Source of the DNA: Molossus alvarezi
Lineage: Eukaryota > Chordata > Mammalia > Chiroptera > Molossidae
DNA length: 64,000 nucleotides
Assembly (NCBI GenBank): GCA_037176705.1
Contig: CM073887.1
Span: 29,019,501-29,083,500 of the forward strand
Reading direction: 5' to 3'
This document shows, piece by piece, positions 11,039 to 21,379 of this stretch. Both the position numbers and the translations under genes were made by a program. The notes below the pieces were generated by a model, which saw only the letters and a program-made list of their open reading frames with translations, did no database searches and had not been told where the DNA came from. Within the stretch, counting starts at the first letter, position 1. Each line of letters opens with the position of its first letter.

Positions 11039-12103
11039 AAACAGAATAATTACTTGTCCTTATACACACAGATTGAAATATCCTGTATTGCAATATAAAT
11101 TGGTAAAAATTACATCTCATTTTAACCATCCCACATAAAAGTTTATATGTATGTATTTGCCTTACTATACATATATTACTTTTCTATATGCAGACATTCT
11201 GATTTGATTTTCTTTAGGTATATAGTATTAGGTTTCTGCCTGCAGATAAAAGAATTCCAATGCCACTTTAGGACTAAGGCACTGTAACCGCTTCTATTTT
11301 TCATGGATTTTTCTTAAACAAGTAGATTTTAACAACTAAATGATAATGATGCTCATTTCAGTTTCTTCATGGAAATGAAGGTCCATGACAAACTTTGTAA
11401 TGAATAATTTTATGTCATGACTGCTAGTCCCCAAATAGATTAATCTGTAGAGGTTATGGAAGAAAAGAGTAAAAGTAAATAAATAAAGTGTGAAATGTAA
11501 AGCTTCTGTCGGATGGGCTTTGTTCTGTATTGCATACTACAGGCCTTTACTAGGTCTCTGTGTTGGGCTCATATTAATCTAACTGTCAGGAATCATGTTA
11601 TATTTTAGAATGTTACTCATTTAAAAAACTGAGTAAATGTAAGGTTTGGGAATATGGTATTAACATTTCTTTCTCTGACATGCAATTAATGTAGTGATCA
11701 TCTTAAACTAATATATTATTTTTAAAGTATCCTATTTATGGCCAGGGTTTATTAAATGTTGACTTTATATAACATAATAATTATATATTCATTCTACAAG
11801 TTTCATCAAATTAAAAATGTGGTTAGCAAATTTTTCAGAAAGCCATGATTATGGAAAATATATTTGCTATTTATGGTTGTACCATTTATTTTCTCAATGG
11901 GTTTCTGATAATACAGAAGATTAATGACTAATAGCTTGTAGGCCATTATTACTACATAGAGAAGCACCAATTTCATATGCTATTGTGCGTATAGTTATAT
12001 ATTTTATAATCTATGAAAAAGTCAGCCACTTAAAATTGTTTTCACATCTCCTTATCTTTCTAAAACACGCCGTGATGCTCAGAGTGTACATCCCATCATC
12101 AAG
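11039..12103. other. AT-rich intergenic DNA, nothing recognised
   Basis: I see no exon, repeat family or RNA gene in this stretch. It is the right flank of the four-element cascade. Confidence 0.5.
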
Positions 12104-12117
12104 AAGTTGGTGATACC

Positions 12118-12355
12118 GCCCTGGTCAGTTTGGCTCAGCGGTTAGAGCGTTGGCCTGCGGTCCAGAGAGACCCGGGTTTGGTTCCCGCTAAGGGTGCGTA
12201 CTTCGGTTGCAAGTTTGTCCCCGGCCCTGGTTGGTTGTGCGGGTGGCAGCCACTCGATGTGTCCCTTCACATCGATGTTTCTCTCTCTCTCTCCCTCCCA
12301 CTCTATCTGTGCAAAAAATGGAAAAATATCCTCGGGTGAGGATAAAAAGAAAAAA
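12118..12355 (+). mobile_element. Young-type Ves-like SINE, plus strand
   Basis: The A box is in TTTGGCTCAGCGGTTAGAGC and the B box in CCCGGGTTTGGTTCCCGC. The copy ends TCCTCGGGTGAGGATAAAAA, keeping the terminal stem-loop. A 14-bp perfect target duplication, AAGTTGGTGATACC, lies at 12,104-12,117 and 12,356-12,369. Pol III-type internal promoter boxes are inferred from these motifs; activity is unknown. Confidence 0.96.
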
Positions 12356-12889
12356 AAGTTGGTGATACCTTGTCACATCTTTTCAATGATATTGACCATG
12401 ATGTTGTTCTTCAAAGTTTACTGATATGGATTATAAAACAAAATACTCAATAAAATCTGAATATATCACCATGAGAAGTTAGATAAAACTTAATTTAAAG
12501 CAAAGGGATTTGAATTACTCATTTTAGGAAAAGAGTTTGAGAGTAAAACACACCCTCTTAAAGGCAGAGGGTTTGATCTAACAGGTGGCAGGCAGACCAC
12601 ATACAGGATTCAACACACATAAAGATAAAACATTGATGCTCTAAGAAACCAACAGTCTTGGGTTTGGGTGGACAGTCTGTGGGAAACTGGACAGAAGATT
12701 TCTATATGTTCAAAAACTAGCTTTCATGCAAAATGGAAAGTTCCCACTGGTCATGAGAATTATGTGTATAGAATGAAGCATGTCTCTGCTGTATTAATGT
12801 TTTTAGGAAAAAGTTTTTAGTAGACCTGGTGTTTTATGTAGGCCTGGAATAATGGATAAGTTTTCATCTTGTAGGAAAGTAAGGGTACT

Positions 12890-13082
12890 TCAGGCATAGA
12901 AAATGGACCAGAAAAAGAAGAGATGTAAGAAAGAGTCTGAAGTACATGCTAGGAAGTGTCTGTAAATAAAGTTGGAGAGCTGAGCTCTGCTCAGCTTACG
13001 AAGGACCTTAAATACAGACAAAAGGTGTTGACATTCTGTAAGCCAAGAAGAGTCAATGAATGCATTATTTGGAGTATGTTTC
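12890..13082 (-). repeat. Possible L2 fragment, minus strand
   Basis: A segment with GAAGGACCTTAAATACAGAC and following text resembles the complement of an L2 internal block. The match rests on remembered consensus phrases and is weak. Confidence 0.3.
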
Positions 13083-13097
13083 AAGAAAATTACTTTT

Positions 13098-13318
13098 TTT
13101 TAAAAAAAATATTTTTTCTTTATTGGTTTTTAGAAAGAGGAAGTGAGAGGTAGAGAGAGATAGAAACATTGATGAGAGAGAACATCAATTGGTTGCCTCC
13201 TGCATGCCCTCCACTGGGGATTTGGCTCATAACCTGAGCATGTACCCTGACTGGGAATCGAACCAGTGACCTCCTGGTGTATGGGTCTATGCTCACCCAC
13301 TGAGCCACACCAGCCAGG
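13098..13318 (-). mobile_element. Older Ves-like SINE, minus strand
   Basis: It contains the complement of the A-rich tail, the GA-rich body, the B box (GGGAATCGAACCAGTGACC) and the head (ACTGAGCCACACCAGCC). The imperfect target duplication AAGAAAATTACTTTT (13,083) and AAGAAAAGTACTTCT (13,320) flanks it. Confidence 0.88.
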
Positions 13319-13574
13319 CAAGAAAAGTACTTCTTAGCAGCGGTCTTTGGGAGTTCAGTTATAGATGGGAGAAACACGATGTTGGGAAACAATTGTGAAC
13401 ATTGGAATTCGAAGGTTATTATAAATGTCCAGGCCAAAAAGAATAGCAATGGTAATGAAAAGGCAATGATCATAATCAATCATTTAATAAGTTTCTTTTG
13501 CACAATACCTATATTTTCTCAGCTTTTCTTAGAAACTTAAATTTACTCAGGCTAAAGAAGGAAACAATACTAAG

Positions 13575-13740
13575 GATCTCCTATGTGACAGTTAACATCA
13601 ACTATGTTTATAATCCTAAAAAATACTTCACTTAATCAGACACAATTTGAAGGTGGGGAAACCAAGACTCAGAGATAGTAAATAATTCTCCCAAGTCCAG
13701 GGACAGATCTACTTGGCAGTACTTATAGTTCTATCCCCCT
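13575..13740 (+). repeat. MIR-like SINE relic
   Basis: The order TTTATAATCCTAAAAAATAC, then GGTGGGGAAACCAAGACTCAG, then CCCAAGTCCAGGGACAG fits the conserved core and 3' half of mammalian MIR (TAATCCTCAC, GAGGAAACTGAGGC, CCCAAGGTCACAC). It is highly diverged, as expected for this ancient family. Confidence 0.55.
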
Positions 13741-14412
13741 TCAAACTTTTTCTATAACACTTTTTGGCAAGTGTCCTCAATAGTTACTTATATATAATTT
13801 TCTTAAAGAAACTAATGACAAAAAAGTGTTAAAAAATCTTGTCTTTAAAACTAGTGGCTTTTTTTCATCATCTATTTAGCAACCTAAAGGCTTACTGGTA
13901 AGATCAGTAGGTAACACACACCAAAAACCAATCGGTGGCCACTGCTAACAGGTGGCTCTTCCTAGGGAGGTCCAGCTGAGAATTTCATGACATCTGGCAC
14001 AGCTCTGCTAAAATAATAAAACCCCAATATATGCAATATAACCCATACTTAATAACACTAAATATGGGTTAGTTAAAAATGGGCAATGGGCAATAAAGAC
14101 TTAAAAAGGTGAAGCTGAAAATCTGACTGGAGAGGAACAAGTCCAGGATGAGCAGAGTCATCAGGTGAAGAAGGACAAGTGTGTATAAATCTCTGGTGAG
14201 CTGCTCCGTGGCTCTGAGGAGGGGATGCTGTGTAGATCCAAAGTCTTTTCTCTCCAGAACAGAAACACATGTCAGTGTGCTGCACTTTCAAAACATTTTC
14301 AAGAAAAATATGCTTAAATATCACGATGTTTGTCTGGCTCTACTGATTTTTCTTTTGAAAAGGGAAGAAGAAATGTGGGCAAATGGTAAGAGCATAGTCC
14401 ACGGAAATGGGA
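13741..14412. other. Intergenic DNA left of the broken L1
   Basis: This is the flank at which the minus-strand L1 stops. I find neither an L1 3' end nor the AATAAATGAACTT sequence that borders the 5' end of that L1, so the left junction is not a normal insertion junction. The frame at 14,181-14,471 straddles the breakpoint and is not credible. Confidence 0.5.
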
Positions 14413-17316
14413 TTCATGAGTTACATTTAAGTATTTTATCCATTTTGAGTTTATTCTGGTGTAGGGTGTAAGTTGATGGTCTAGTTTCATTTTTCTGCAA
14501 GTAGCTGTCCAATTTTCCCATTACCGTTTATTAAAGAGGCTGTCTTTACTCCACTGTATGCTCTTGCCACCTTTGTCAAATATTAATTGAGCATATTGCC
14601 TTGGGTCCATTTCTGGGTTCTTAGTTCTGTTCCACTGGTCTGTATGCCTGTTCTTGTGCCAGTACCAGGCTGTTTTGATTACAGTGGCTTTGTAATATAA
14701 CCTGAAATCTGGTATTGTGATCCCTCCAACTTTGTTCTTCCTTTTCAAGATTGCTGTGGCTATTCAAGGTCTTTTTTGGTATCATATGAACTTTTGAAAT
14801 AATTGTTCTAATTCTGTGAAGTATGCCGTTGTATTCTAATGGGGATTGTGTTGAATCTATAGATTGCTTTGAGTAATATGGATATTTTAATGATGTTAAT
14901 TCTCCCAATCCATGAACAGGGTATGTGTTTCCACTTTTTTATATCTTCCTCTATTTCTTTTTTCAATGACCTGTAGTTTTCTGCAAATAGGTCCTTTATT
15001 TCTTTGGTTAAGTTTATTCCTAGGTATCTTAATTTTTTTGCTGCAATGGTAAATGGGATTGTTTTCTTAGTTTCTCTTTCTGTGAGTTCATCATTAGTGT
15101 ATAAGAATGCCATCGATTTCGTGACATTAATTTTGTATCCTGCTACTTTGCCAAATTCATTTATTAAGTCTAGTAAACTTTTAATGGAGTCTTTTCTATG
15201 TATAGTATCATGTCATCTGCAAATAATGACAATTTCACTTCCTCCTTTCCAATTTCGATCCCTTTTATTTTTTCTTCCTGTCTGATTGCTGTGGCTAAGA
15301 CTTCCAGTACTATGTTAAATAGGAGTGGCGAAAGTGGGCATTCTTGCCTTGTTCCTGTTCTTAAGGGAAATGCTTTTAGTTTTTGCCCATTGAGTATGAT
15401 GTTGGCTATAGGTCTTTCATATATGGCCTTTATTATGTCTAGATATGATCCCTCTATTCCCACACTGCTGAGGATTTTTATCAGAAATGGATGCTGGATT
15501 TTGTCAAAAGCTTTTTCAGCATCTATTGATATTATCATGTGGTTTTTATTCTTCATTTTATTTATGTGGTGTATCACATTTATTGATTTGCGAATATTGT
15601 ACCAGCCTTGCATCCCTGGGATGAATCCCAGTTGGTCATGGTGAATAATTTTTTTGGTGTATTGCTTGATCTGATTTGCTTGTATTTTGTTCAGGATTTT
15701 GGCATCTATGTTCATCAGGGATATTGGCCTGTTGTTTTCTTTCTTTGTAGTGTCTTTTTCTGGTTTTGGAATTAGAATTATGCTGGCTTCATAAAACGAG
15801 TGGAAGTCTTCCTTCTTCTTGAATTTTTTGAAATAGTTAGAGGAGAATGGGTATTAGTTCTTTGAATGTTCGGTAAAACTCCCCCATGAAGCCATCCGGA
15901 CCTAGGCTTTTGTTTGCTGGGAGAGTCTTGATTACATCTTCAATTTCTTCTGTTGTTATTGGTCTGTTCAAGTTTTCTATCTCATCCTGATCCAATTTGG
16001 GGAGACTATGTGTTTCTAGAAATCTGTCCATTTTGTTTAGATTGTCGAATTTGTTGCCATATGATTGTTCATAGTAGTTGTGAACGATCTTTTGTATTTC
16101 TGTGGTGTCAGTTATTACTTGTCCTGTTTCATTTCTGATTTTGTGTATTTGGGTTCTCTCTCTTTGTTTCTTGGTGAGTCTAGCTAAGGGTCCATCAATC
16201 TTGTTTATCTTTTTGAAAAACCAGCTAGCTCTTTGTTTTATTGATCCTTTGAATTGTTCTTTTGGTATCTATGTCATTTATTTCTGTTCGGATCTTTACT
16301 ATTTTCTTCCTTCTACTTGCTCTGGGGTTTTCTTTTTGTTTGCTCTCTAGTTCTTTAAGTTGTGAGGTTAGGTAATCTATTAGAGATTTTTCTTCTTTTT
16401 TGAGGTAGGCCTGTAGTGCTATGAACTTCTCTCTCAGAACTGCTTTTGCTGCATCCCATAAATTTTGTATTGTTGTGTCTTCATTTTCATTGGTTTCCAG
16501 GAAGTTTTTGATTTCTTCCTTGATCTCCTCGGTGACCCATTCATTGTTAAATAACATGCTATTTAGCTTCCATGTTTTCAAATATCTTTGTATGTTCTTC
16601 TTGCAATTGATTTCTAGTTTCATGCCATTGTGATCTGAGAAGATGGTTGATATGATTTCAGTCTTCTTGAACTGGTAGAGACTTTGTTTGTACTCTAACA
16701 TGTGGTCTATCTTTGAGAATGTCCCATGTGCACTTGAGAAGAATGTGAATTCTGTAGTTTTGGAGTGTAATTCTCTGTAGATATCTATTAAATCCATTTG
16801 GTGTAGTGCTTCATTTAGAGTCTCTGTTTCCTTGCTAATTTTTTGTCTAGAGGATCTATCTAGTGATGTCAGTGGGGTGTTGAAGTCCCCTGCTATGATT
16901 GTATTGCAATCGATTTCTCCTTTGAAGTCCTCCAGTAGTTTTTTTAAATATATTTTGGTGCTCCTATATTGGGTGCATATGTTTATCAAGGTTATATCTT
17001 CCTGTTGGATAGATCCTTTCAATATTATGTAGTGGCCTTCTTTGTCTCTAGTTATGGCCTTCATTCTGAAATCTATTTTATCAGATATGAGTATTGCTAC
17101 CCCAGCTTTTTTTTCTTTTCCATTTGCTTGGAAGATTTTTTTCCATCACATCACTTTCAATCTATATGAGTCTTTTGTTGTGAGGTGGGTCTCTTGTAAA
17201 CAACATATAGATGGGTCATGCTTTCTTATCCAATCAGCTACTCTGTGTCTTTTTATGAGAGCATTCAATCCATTTACATTTAAGGTGATTATTAATATGT
17301 ACTTATTTATTCTTAT
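14413..17316 (-). pseudogene. L1 ORF2 relic (endonuclease and reverse transcriptase), broken
   Basis: ORF2 makes the nicking endonuclease and reverse transcriptase that insert L1 and SINE copies. The start codon is ATA (position 17,314-17,316) where the sister copy has ATG. The endonuclease block (open 17,064-16,225) keeps [15 protein letters not shown] and SDHN, all landmarks of the APE-type nuclease. The reverse transcriptase block (15,715-15,170) keeps FADD, but the normally conserved RQGCPLSP reads RQECPLSP. Several frame breaks separate the blocks, and the C-terminal Cys-rich region is lost with the 3' end. It cannot make an intact protein. Confidence 0.92.
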
Positions 17317-17360
17317 TTTTGTTTAGTGTGGTATATTTTTCTTCCCATTTCTCCTGGTAA

Positions 17361-18259
17361 TTACAGCAGTCCTTTTAACATTTCTTGCAGTGCTGGCTTG
17401 GTGCTAATGTATTCCCTTAGCCTTTTTTTGTCTGGGAAGCTCTTTATTTGACCTTCTATTTTGAATGATAGCCTTGCTGGGTAGAGTAGTCTTGGATTCA
17501 GATCCTTGTTTTTCATGACCTTGATTACTCATGTCATTCCCTTCTGGACTGTAGTGTTTCTTTTGAGAAATCAGCTTAGAGCCTTATGGGGTTTCCTTTG
17601 TAGGTAACCTGTTGCTTATCTCTTGCTGCTTTTAGGATTCTCTCTTTGTCTTTAATTTTTGGCAGTTTGATTACTATGATTCTTGGTGTGGGCCTGTTCG
17701 GGATCTTCTTACTTGGGGCTCTCTGTGCTTTTTGAACTTGTATACCTTCTTCCTTCACCAAATTAGGGAAGTTTTCTGTCACTATTTCTTTGAATATATT
17801 CTCTAACCCTTGCTTATTTTCTTCTTCTTCAGGGACTCCTGTGATGCAAATATTCTGTTTTCAGTTGTCCCACAGTTCTCTTAAGCTGTCTTCCTGTTTT
17901 TTAATCGTTTTTTCTTTTTGGTTTTCTGATTGGTTTATTTTTTCCATCCTGTCTTCTAATTCACTGATCTGGTCCTCAGCTTCCCCTACTCTGCTTTTTA
18001 GACCTTCCAATGTGTTTTTCATTTCTGATATGTCATTCTTCATTTCTTCTTGTTGGTTTTTAATTTCCAACTGGTTGATTTTCAACATTTCCATGTCTTT
18101 ACTCATGGTGCTAATATCCTTACACATGCTGTTGAGCTTCCTCAACATCATGGCTCTAAATTCTAGTTCTGTTAACTTGGTTAACTGGACCTCATTTATC
18201 TCATCTTCCGTAGAGGTCTCTTGTTCTTTCATTTGGCTTTTGTTTCTGTTTTTCACCAT
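17361..18259 (-). pseudogene. L1 ORF1 relic (coiled-coil RNA-binding protein), broken
   Basis: ORF1 encodes the trimeric chaperone that coats L1 RNA. I place the start at the ATG of MVKNRN (18,257-18,259), since the upstream codon in the open frame is GTG. A Leu- and Glu-rich coiled coil follows, then the conserved end of the coil (EDQISELEDR). After LRELWDN there is a TGA, and later a TAA breaks the carboxy-terminal part just after NPIRL. The reading then continues to the natural TAA at 17,361. The A-run in the C-terminal region has 7 A here and 9 in the plus-strand copy. Confidence 0.9.
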
Positions 18260-19415
18260 TTTGGCTATCACAGTGGACTTTGGAGTCTGCCAAATTTTCC
18301 CTGTGGGTGTTGGTGTTCTGCTGTTTGTGGCTCCCTCTCCTGGGTTTGGATGAGCCAGGGAGGACCCACTTTAAACACCACTGTCAAGTGTTAGTTTTTC
18401 TGTTTTGTGTTGCTAACCCAGGGAATGGTAGTTATCCTCTAGCTTTTTTTGCCTGGAGGTTATTTGTAGAGGTCACCTGAAGACCATTGATTTCTGAGTT
18501 GCCTGAAAAACTCCCTCAGGTGCTAAGTATAAGAGGATTTCCCAAGGGTGGGGCAGCTGCTGGTTGTTAATGGGCCTCAATTAGCATTTCAATGGCCACC
18601 AGGTGGGGTTGAATATCTGATGGAGGGGCCTCTGCCTCTCCCCAGGGCCCTGGGAAGGAGTAAAATGACCACAGTCCTGCATGGCTGCACTCAGCAAAAG
18701 CTCTTAGCACCCTCCAAAACCTGAGTGTCCCCACACAGTTCCAGTCCTGTCTGCCTTCGCTCTGCCAGAGCCAAAGATGAGTGGCTGCTGCCAATTTAGC
18801 CTCTGTCCAGACTCTGCCTCGAGCTGCCTGGGACTTTTAACCTGAGAGTGCTGCTTCCAGCCAAGGGCAGCAGCGGCTGTGGCACCAGCCAAGGGCGTTG
18901 CGCTCAGCAGAAGCCCCAGGACTAAGCTGCAGTAGCGTGACACTGCCGAGGTGGCAGCAGCTTCCAGCAGAGTCCCCTGGTCCCAGTGAGTCCGTGCGGC
19001 ACCAGCCGAGGGCTTAGCATGCAGAGTTCGTGGGAGTCGGCCTGGGTTGCAGCCGAGGCGGCAGTAGCTTCCTGCGGAGCAACCTGGTCGCAGCCAATCC
19101 ATGGGGCACCAGCCAAGGGCTTAGCAGGCAGCAGAGTTCGCAGGACTCAGGTGGGGTTGCAGCGGTGGCGGCGGCAGCAACTTCCCACGGAGCCCCCTGG
19201 TCCCCACCCAGGCCGCTGCGGACTGTGGGCTCCCGGCCCCCTCTCGCAAGCCTACCAGGATTGAGTGGGTGTTTCTGGTTATGTGGTCCTCCAAGGTGTC
19301 TTTCGGTTGCCCCTTCCTGATGATTTGCCTTTATTTTCACTGTAAATCCAGTTTGGTCCTGGGAGATGGTCTGTGTAGCTCCATTCACTCCGCTGAGTGA
19401 ATTTTTCCTCTCCTC
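18260..19415 (-). promoter_or_regulatory. L1 5' UTR, CpG-rich promoter region
   Basis: GC-rich with many CpG, unlike the AT-rich surroundings. L1 5' UTRs carry the internal Pol II promoter, and the location upstream of ORF1 shows that role here by position. The 5'-most segment (19,340-19,415) matches the start of the plus-strand copy over the ACACAGACCATCTCCCAGGA block but has a different first 30-odd bases. Activity is not shown. Confidence 0.8.
18881..19210 (-). repeat. Three tandem units of about 110 bp in the L1 5' UTR
   Basis: GGCACCAGCC starts at 18,881, 18,998 and 19,105, giving units of 117 and 107 bp and a third of about 105 bp. Each contains GAGGGCTTAGC or a variant, a GGCAGCAGCTTCC-like block and CCCCTGGTC or CAACCTGGTC. 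This organisation resembles the tandem promoter monomers known from rodent L1. The sister L1 copy at 54.4 kb lacks this array. Confidence 0.88.
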
Positions 19416-19918
19416 AATAAATGAACTTTTTTAAAAAAATTTTCTTTATGCCATTTGTCCAAGATTCTAGAGCACAGGACAGAGACTCATTGCATTTGGT
19501 AGTCTGTCAATTTTCTATGCCTAGAAAGATACTTTATCACTACATTTTTTATTTAATTTATTGGGATAACTTTGGCTAATAAAATTACATAGGTTTCTGG
19601 TGTACACTTCTGTAATACATCACCTGTACATTGTATTGTGTGTTCGCCACCCAAAGTCAAGTCTCCTTCCATCACCATTTATCCCCTCTTTACCCTCTTC
19701 TAACTACCCACACCTTCCCTCAGGTAATCACAATATTATTGTTTGCGTCTAAGTTTCTTTTTTAAGATATTTTAATTGACTGTCCCATCAGCAGTGCGTA
19801 GATTGGAGAAGGGGTGGTAGGACGATTGAGATGCCACTCCAGTAGGAGAGGGAAGGGATATTTTATTATGCATTTCTATCAAGGGGAATGCACATTGTTT
19901 GCAATTCTTTTCTTTTTC
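19416..19918. repeat. Duplicated segment, copy A (pairs with 28,435-28,941)
   Basis: From 19,444 to 19,918 the sequence aligns without gaps to 28,467-28,941 (constant offset 9,023) with one difference that I can find, at 19,524 (G here, A at 28,547). The left part AATAAATGAACTT is also shared, followed by a variable A/T run. It includes an old L1 3' end (19,540-19,762). The left neighbour is the L1 5' end; the right neighbour is a SINE whose sequence differs much more between the two copies. Confidence 0.95.
19540..19762 (-). mobile_element. Old L1 3' end, minus strand, inside duplication copy A
   Basis: The plus strand carries the complement of a widespread old L1 3' terminus: TTTAATTTATTGGGATAACT, AAATTACATAGGTTTCTGGT, CACCCAAAGTCAAGTCTCCT and CCATCACCATTTATCCCCTC in order. 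The same piece is present at 28,563-28,785 as part of the duplicated segment, so it predates the duplication. Confidence 0.8.
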
Positions 19919-20167
19919 CTTTTTTTTTTTATCCTCACCCGAGGACATTTTTTCCATTTTTGTTCAGATAGAGTAGGGGGGAGAGAGAGGAAATAAGAGA
20001 GAGAGAGAGAAACATGGATGTGAAAGGGACACATCGAGTGGCTGCCAACCACGCGACAGGGCCGGGGACAAATTGCAACCAAGATATGCGCCCTTAGTGG
20101 AATCCGAACCCGGGTTTCTCTGGACTGCAGGCCTACGCTCTAACTGCTGAGCCAAACTGGCCAGGGC
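19919..20167 (-). mobile_element. Young-type Ves-like SINE, minus strand
   Basis: Poly-T, TATCCTCACCCGAGGACA hairpin, GA-rich body with the variant AACATGGATG, and the complements of the B box (GAACCCGGGTTTCT) and head (GCTGAGCCAAACTGGCCAGG). The left junction (tail) sits at the same place as in the SINE at 28,942, but the right flank (GTCTCAGTGTTTTGAC) is unrelated. No target duplication spans this SINE. Confidence 0.93.
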
Positions 20168-20334
20168 TGTCTCAGTGTTTTGACTTGTCACTCCAACATG
20201 CTAATCTATGTGAAAAAAAGTTGACTGTTATCAGCATATGCATTTTCCACTTTGGCTAAGGACGCATTCAGTTAGGAAAGCTGAAATATTATTTCCTTTA
20301 AGGAATGTGACTTGAGGATGGGTAACTGGCAAAT

Positions 20335-20520
20335 ACAGAAAGCTCACAATGTGTAGGCCGCTGTTCCAAGCACTTTCCATGTGTTAACTAAGGACACACT
20401 AATAATTACGAAGTGCGGATTACTAATTTGAGTGAAATAGAACAAAAGTTAAGTAACTTGCCTTCATTTGCACAGTATGTAAATGACAGAACTGGGATTT
20501 TAATCCAGCACTTCTAAACA
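20335..20520 (+). repeat. MIR SINE relic
   Basis: TCACAATGTGTAGGCCGCTG, CCAAGCACTTTCCATGTGTTA, AAGTTAAGTAACTTGCCTTC, TTTGCACAGTATGTAAATG and ACTGGGATTTTAATCCAG follow the MIR consensus order (TGTGCCAGGC, AAGCACTTTACATG, TTAAGTAACTTGCC, CACACAGC, GGGATTCGAACCC). Confidence 0.8.
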
Positions 20521-21366
20521 AAGTAAATTCTCCACAAGAGTGTGAGAGAATAAATAGAACACACTGGGTTTTGAATTAGTAATTCTAGTCCCTGTCATGC
20601 TGAGACCTTGAGGCTTTGGGAAATTTACAAACCATTTAGTTTTGTTCTGCATAAAATGAAGGCAACACACTGAATGATGACCTTCAAAGTCGCCAGAGAC
20701 TATAATCTCACTTTTCAATGATTTTGCAGAAAACGAGTGACATTTAAAGGAAAAGGTGTTGGTACAACTTTCTAATTCAAGGGATGGAATAAAAAAATTC
20801 TTCATAGCGTGATAGTTTCAGTAATACCATTTCTATAATTTTAAGGGAATGGCTAAGATAGTCTGTCTCAGTAATATATTTGGAATTTTAAATAACATAA
20901 ATCTACCATTTTAGAGCTAAAATTCACATTGGTAATGCTGGAGAAAAGATACTGCACTTTTTAAATAGTGACACATGTGGTACTAGCATCTCAGTGACTG
21001 AGAGCTTGGAGACCTAACACTTGATAGCATTCTTCAGCTTGAAAAAGAAGTCATACTGGGCTTATTTAAAAACTGCATTGAGAATATAAATAAATAAATG
21101 ACTGAAGTCAAAGGGTAATTCAAAACTGTGAATTTTAGTTTTGAACTGATGGGTTTATGCACATTAGTGATATTTTGTAAATTACTCCACCAGTTTTTAT
21201 GCAAATCTGCATATGATTTATTCCTACACACTTTTGTCAGGTGTGAATGATGCTACTTTTTATATACCACACATATAATTATTACTGGAATATATGAACA
21301 TAATAAATTTGTCACTGATATTGTATGTAGTTGGTATTTGTTTGTATAATGCATACTTTTGATTAA
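20521..21366. other. AT-rich intergenic DNA, nothing recognised
   Basis: I find no repeat family, exon or RNA gene. The 101-codon frame at 20,500-20,805 (minus) begins in MIR sequence and shows no domain. Confidence 0.5.
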
Positions 21367-21379
21367 GAAAAGATATTAA

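Larger units (their letters stand above)
14413..19415 (-). mobile_element. Minus-strand L1 with complete 5' end but missing 3' end
   Basis: Reading the minus strand, a CpG-rich 5' UTR (19,415 down to about 18,260) is followed by ORF1 and ORF2 relics and stops inside ORF2 at 14,413. Comparison with the plus-strand copy shows that the stop corresponds to about 59,210 there, so the last 1.1 kb (end of ORF2, 3' UTR and poly-A) is absent. No left target-site duplication is visible. Because L1 insertion starts from the 3' end, loss of this end implies a later deletion or rearrangement. Right of the 5' end the sequence continues directly as CAATAAATGAACTT and the duplicated segment. Confidence 0.95.

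Noticed and set aside
12118..12200. tRNA gene call at SINE heads (A box and B box present)
   Set aside because: The tRNA-like heads are followed by the SINE body, stem-loop and poly-A and are flanked by target duplications. No complete tRNA with acceptor stem is visible.
17790..18353. 187-codon plus-strand frame rich in Phe, Ser and Leu
   Set aside because: It is the antisense shadow of L1 ORF1; the coiled coil on the other strand explains it.
18704..19388. Proline- and alanine-rich open frames in GC-rich DNA, possible CpG-island gene
   Set aside because: The region is the tandem 5' UTR of the minus-strand L1, and the frames are by-products of its GC-rich repeats.
19416..19918. 5' or 3' transduction of flanking DNA by the neighbouring L1 or SINE as source of the duplication
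   Set aside because: No poly-A end with target duplication delimits the segment in either copy, and the L1 lacks its own 3' end, so the model is not supported.
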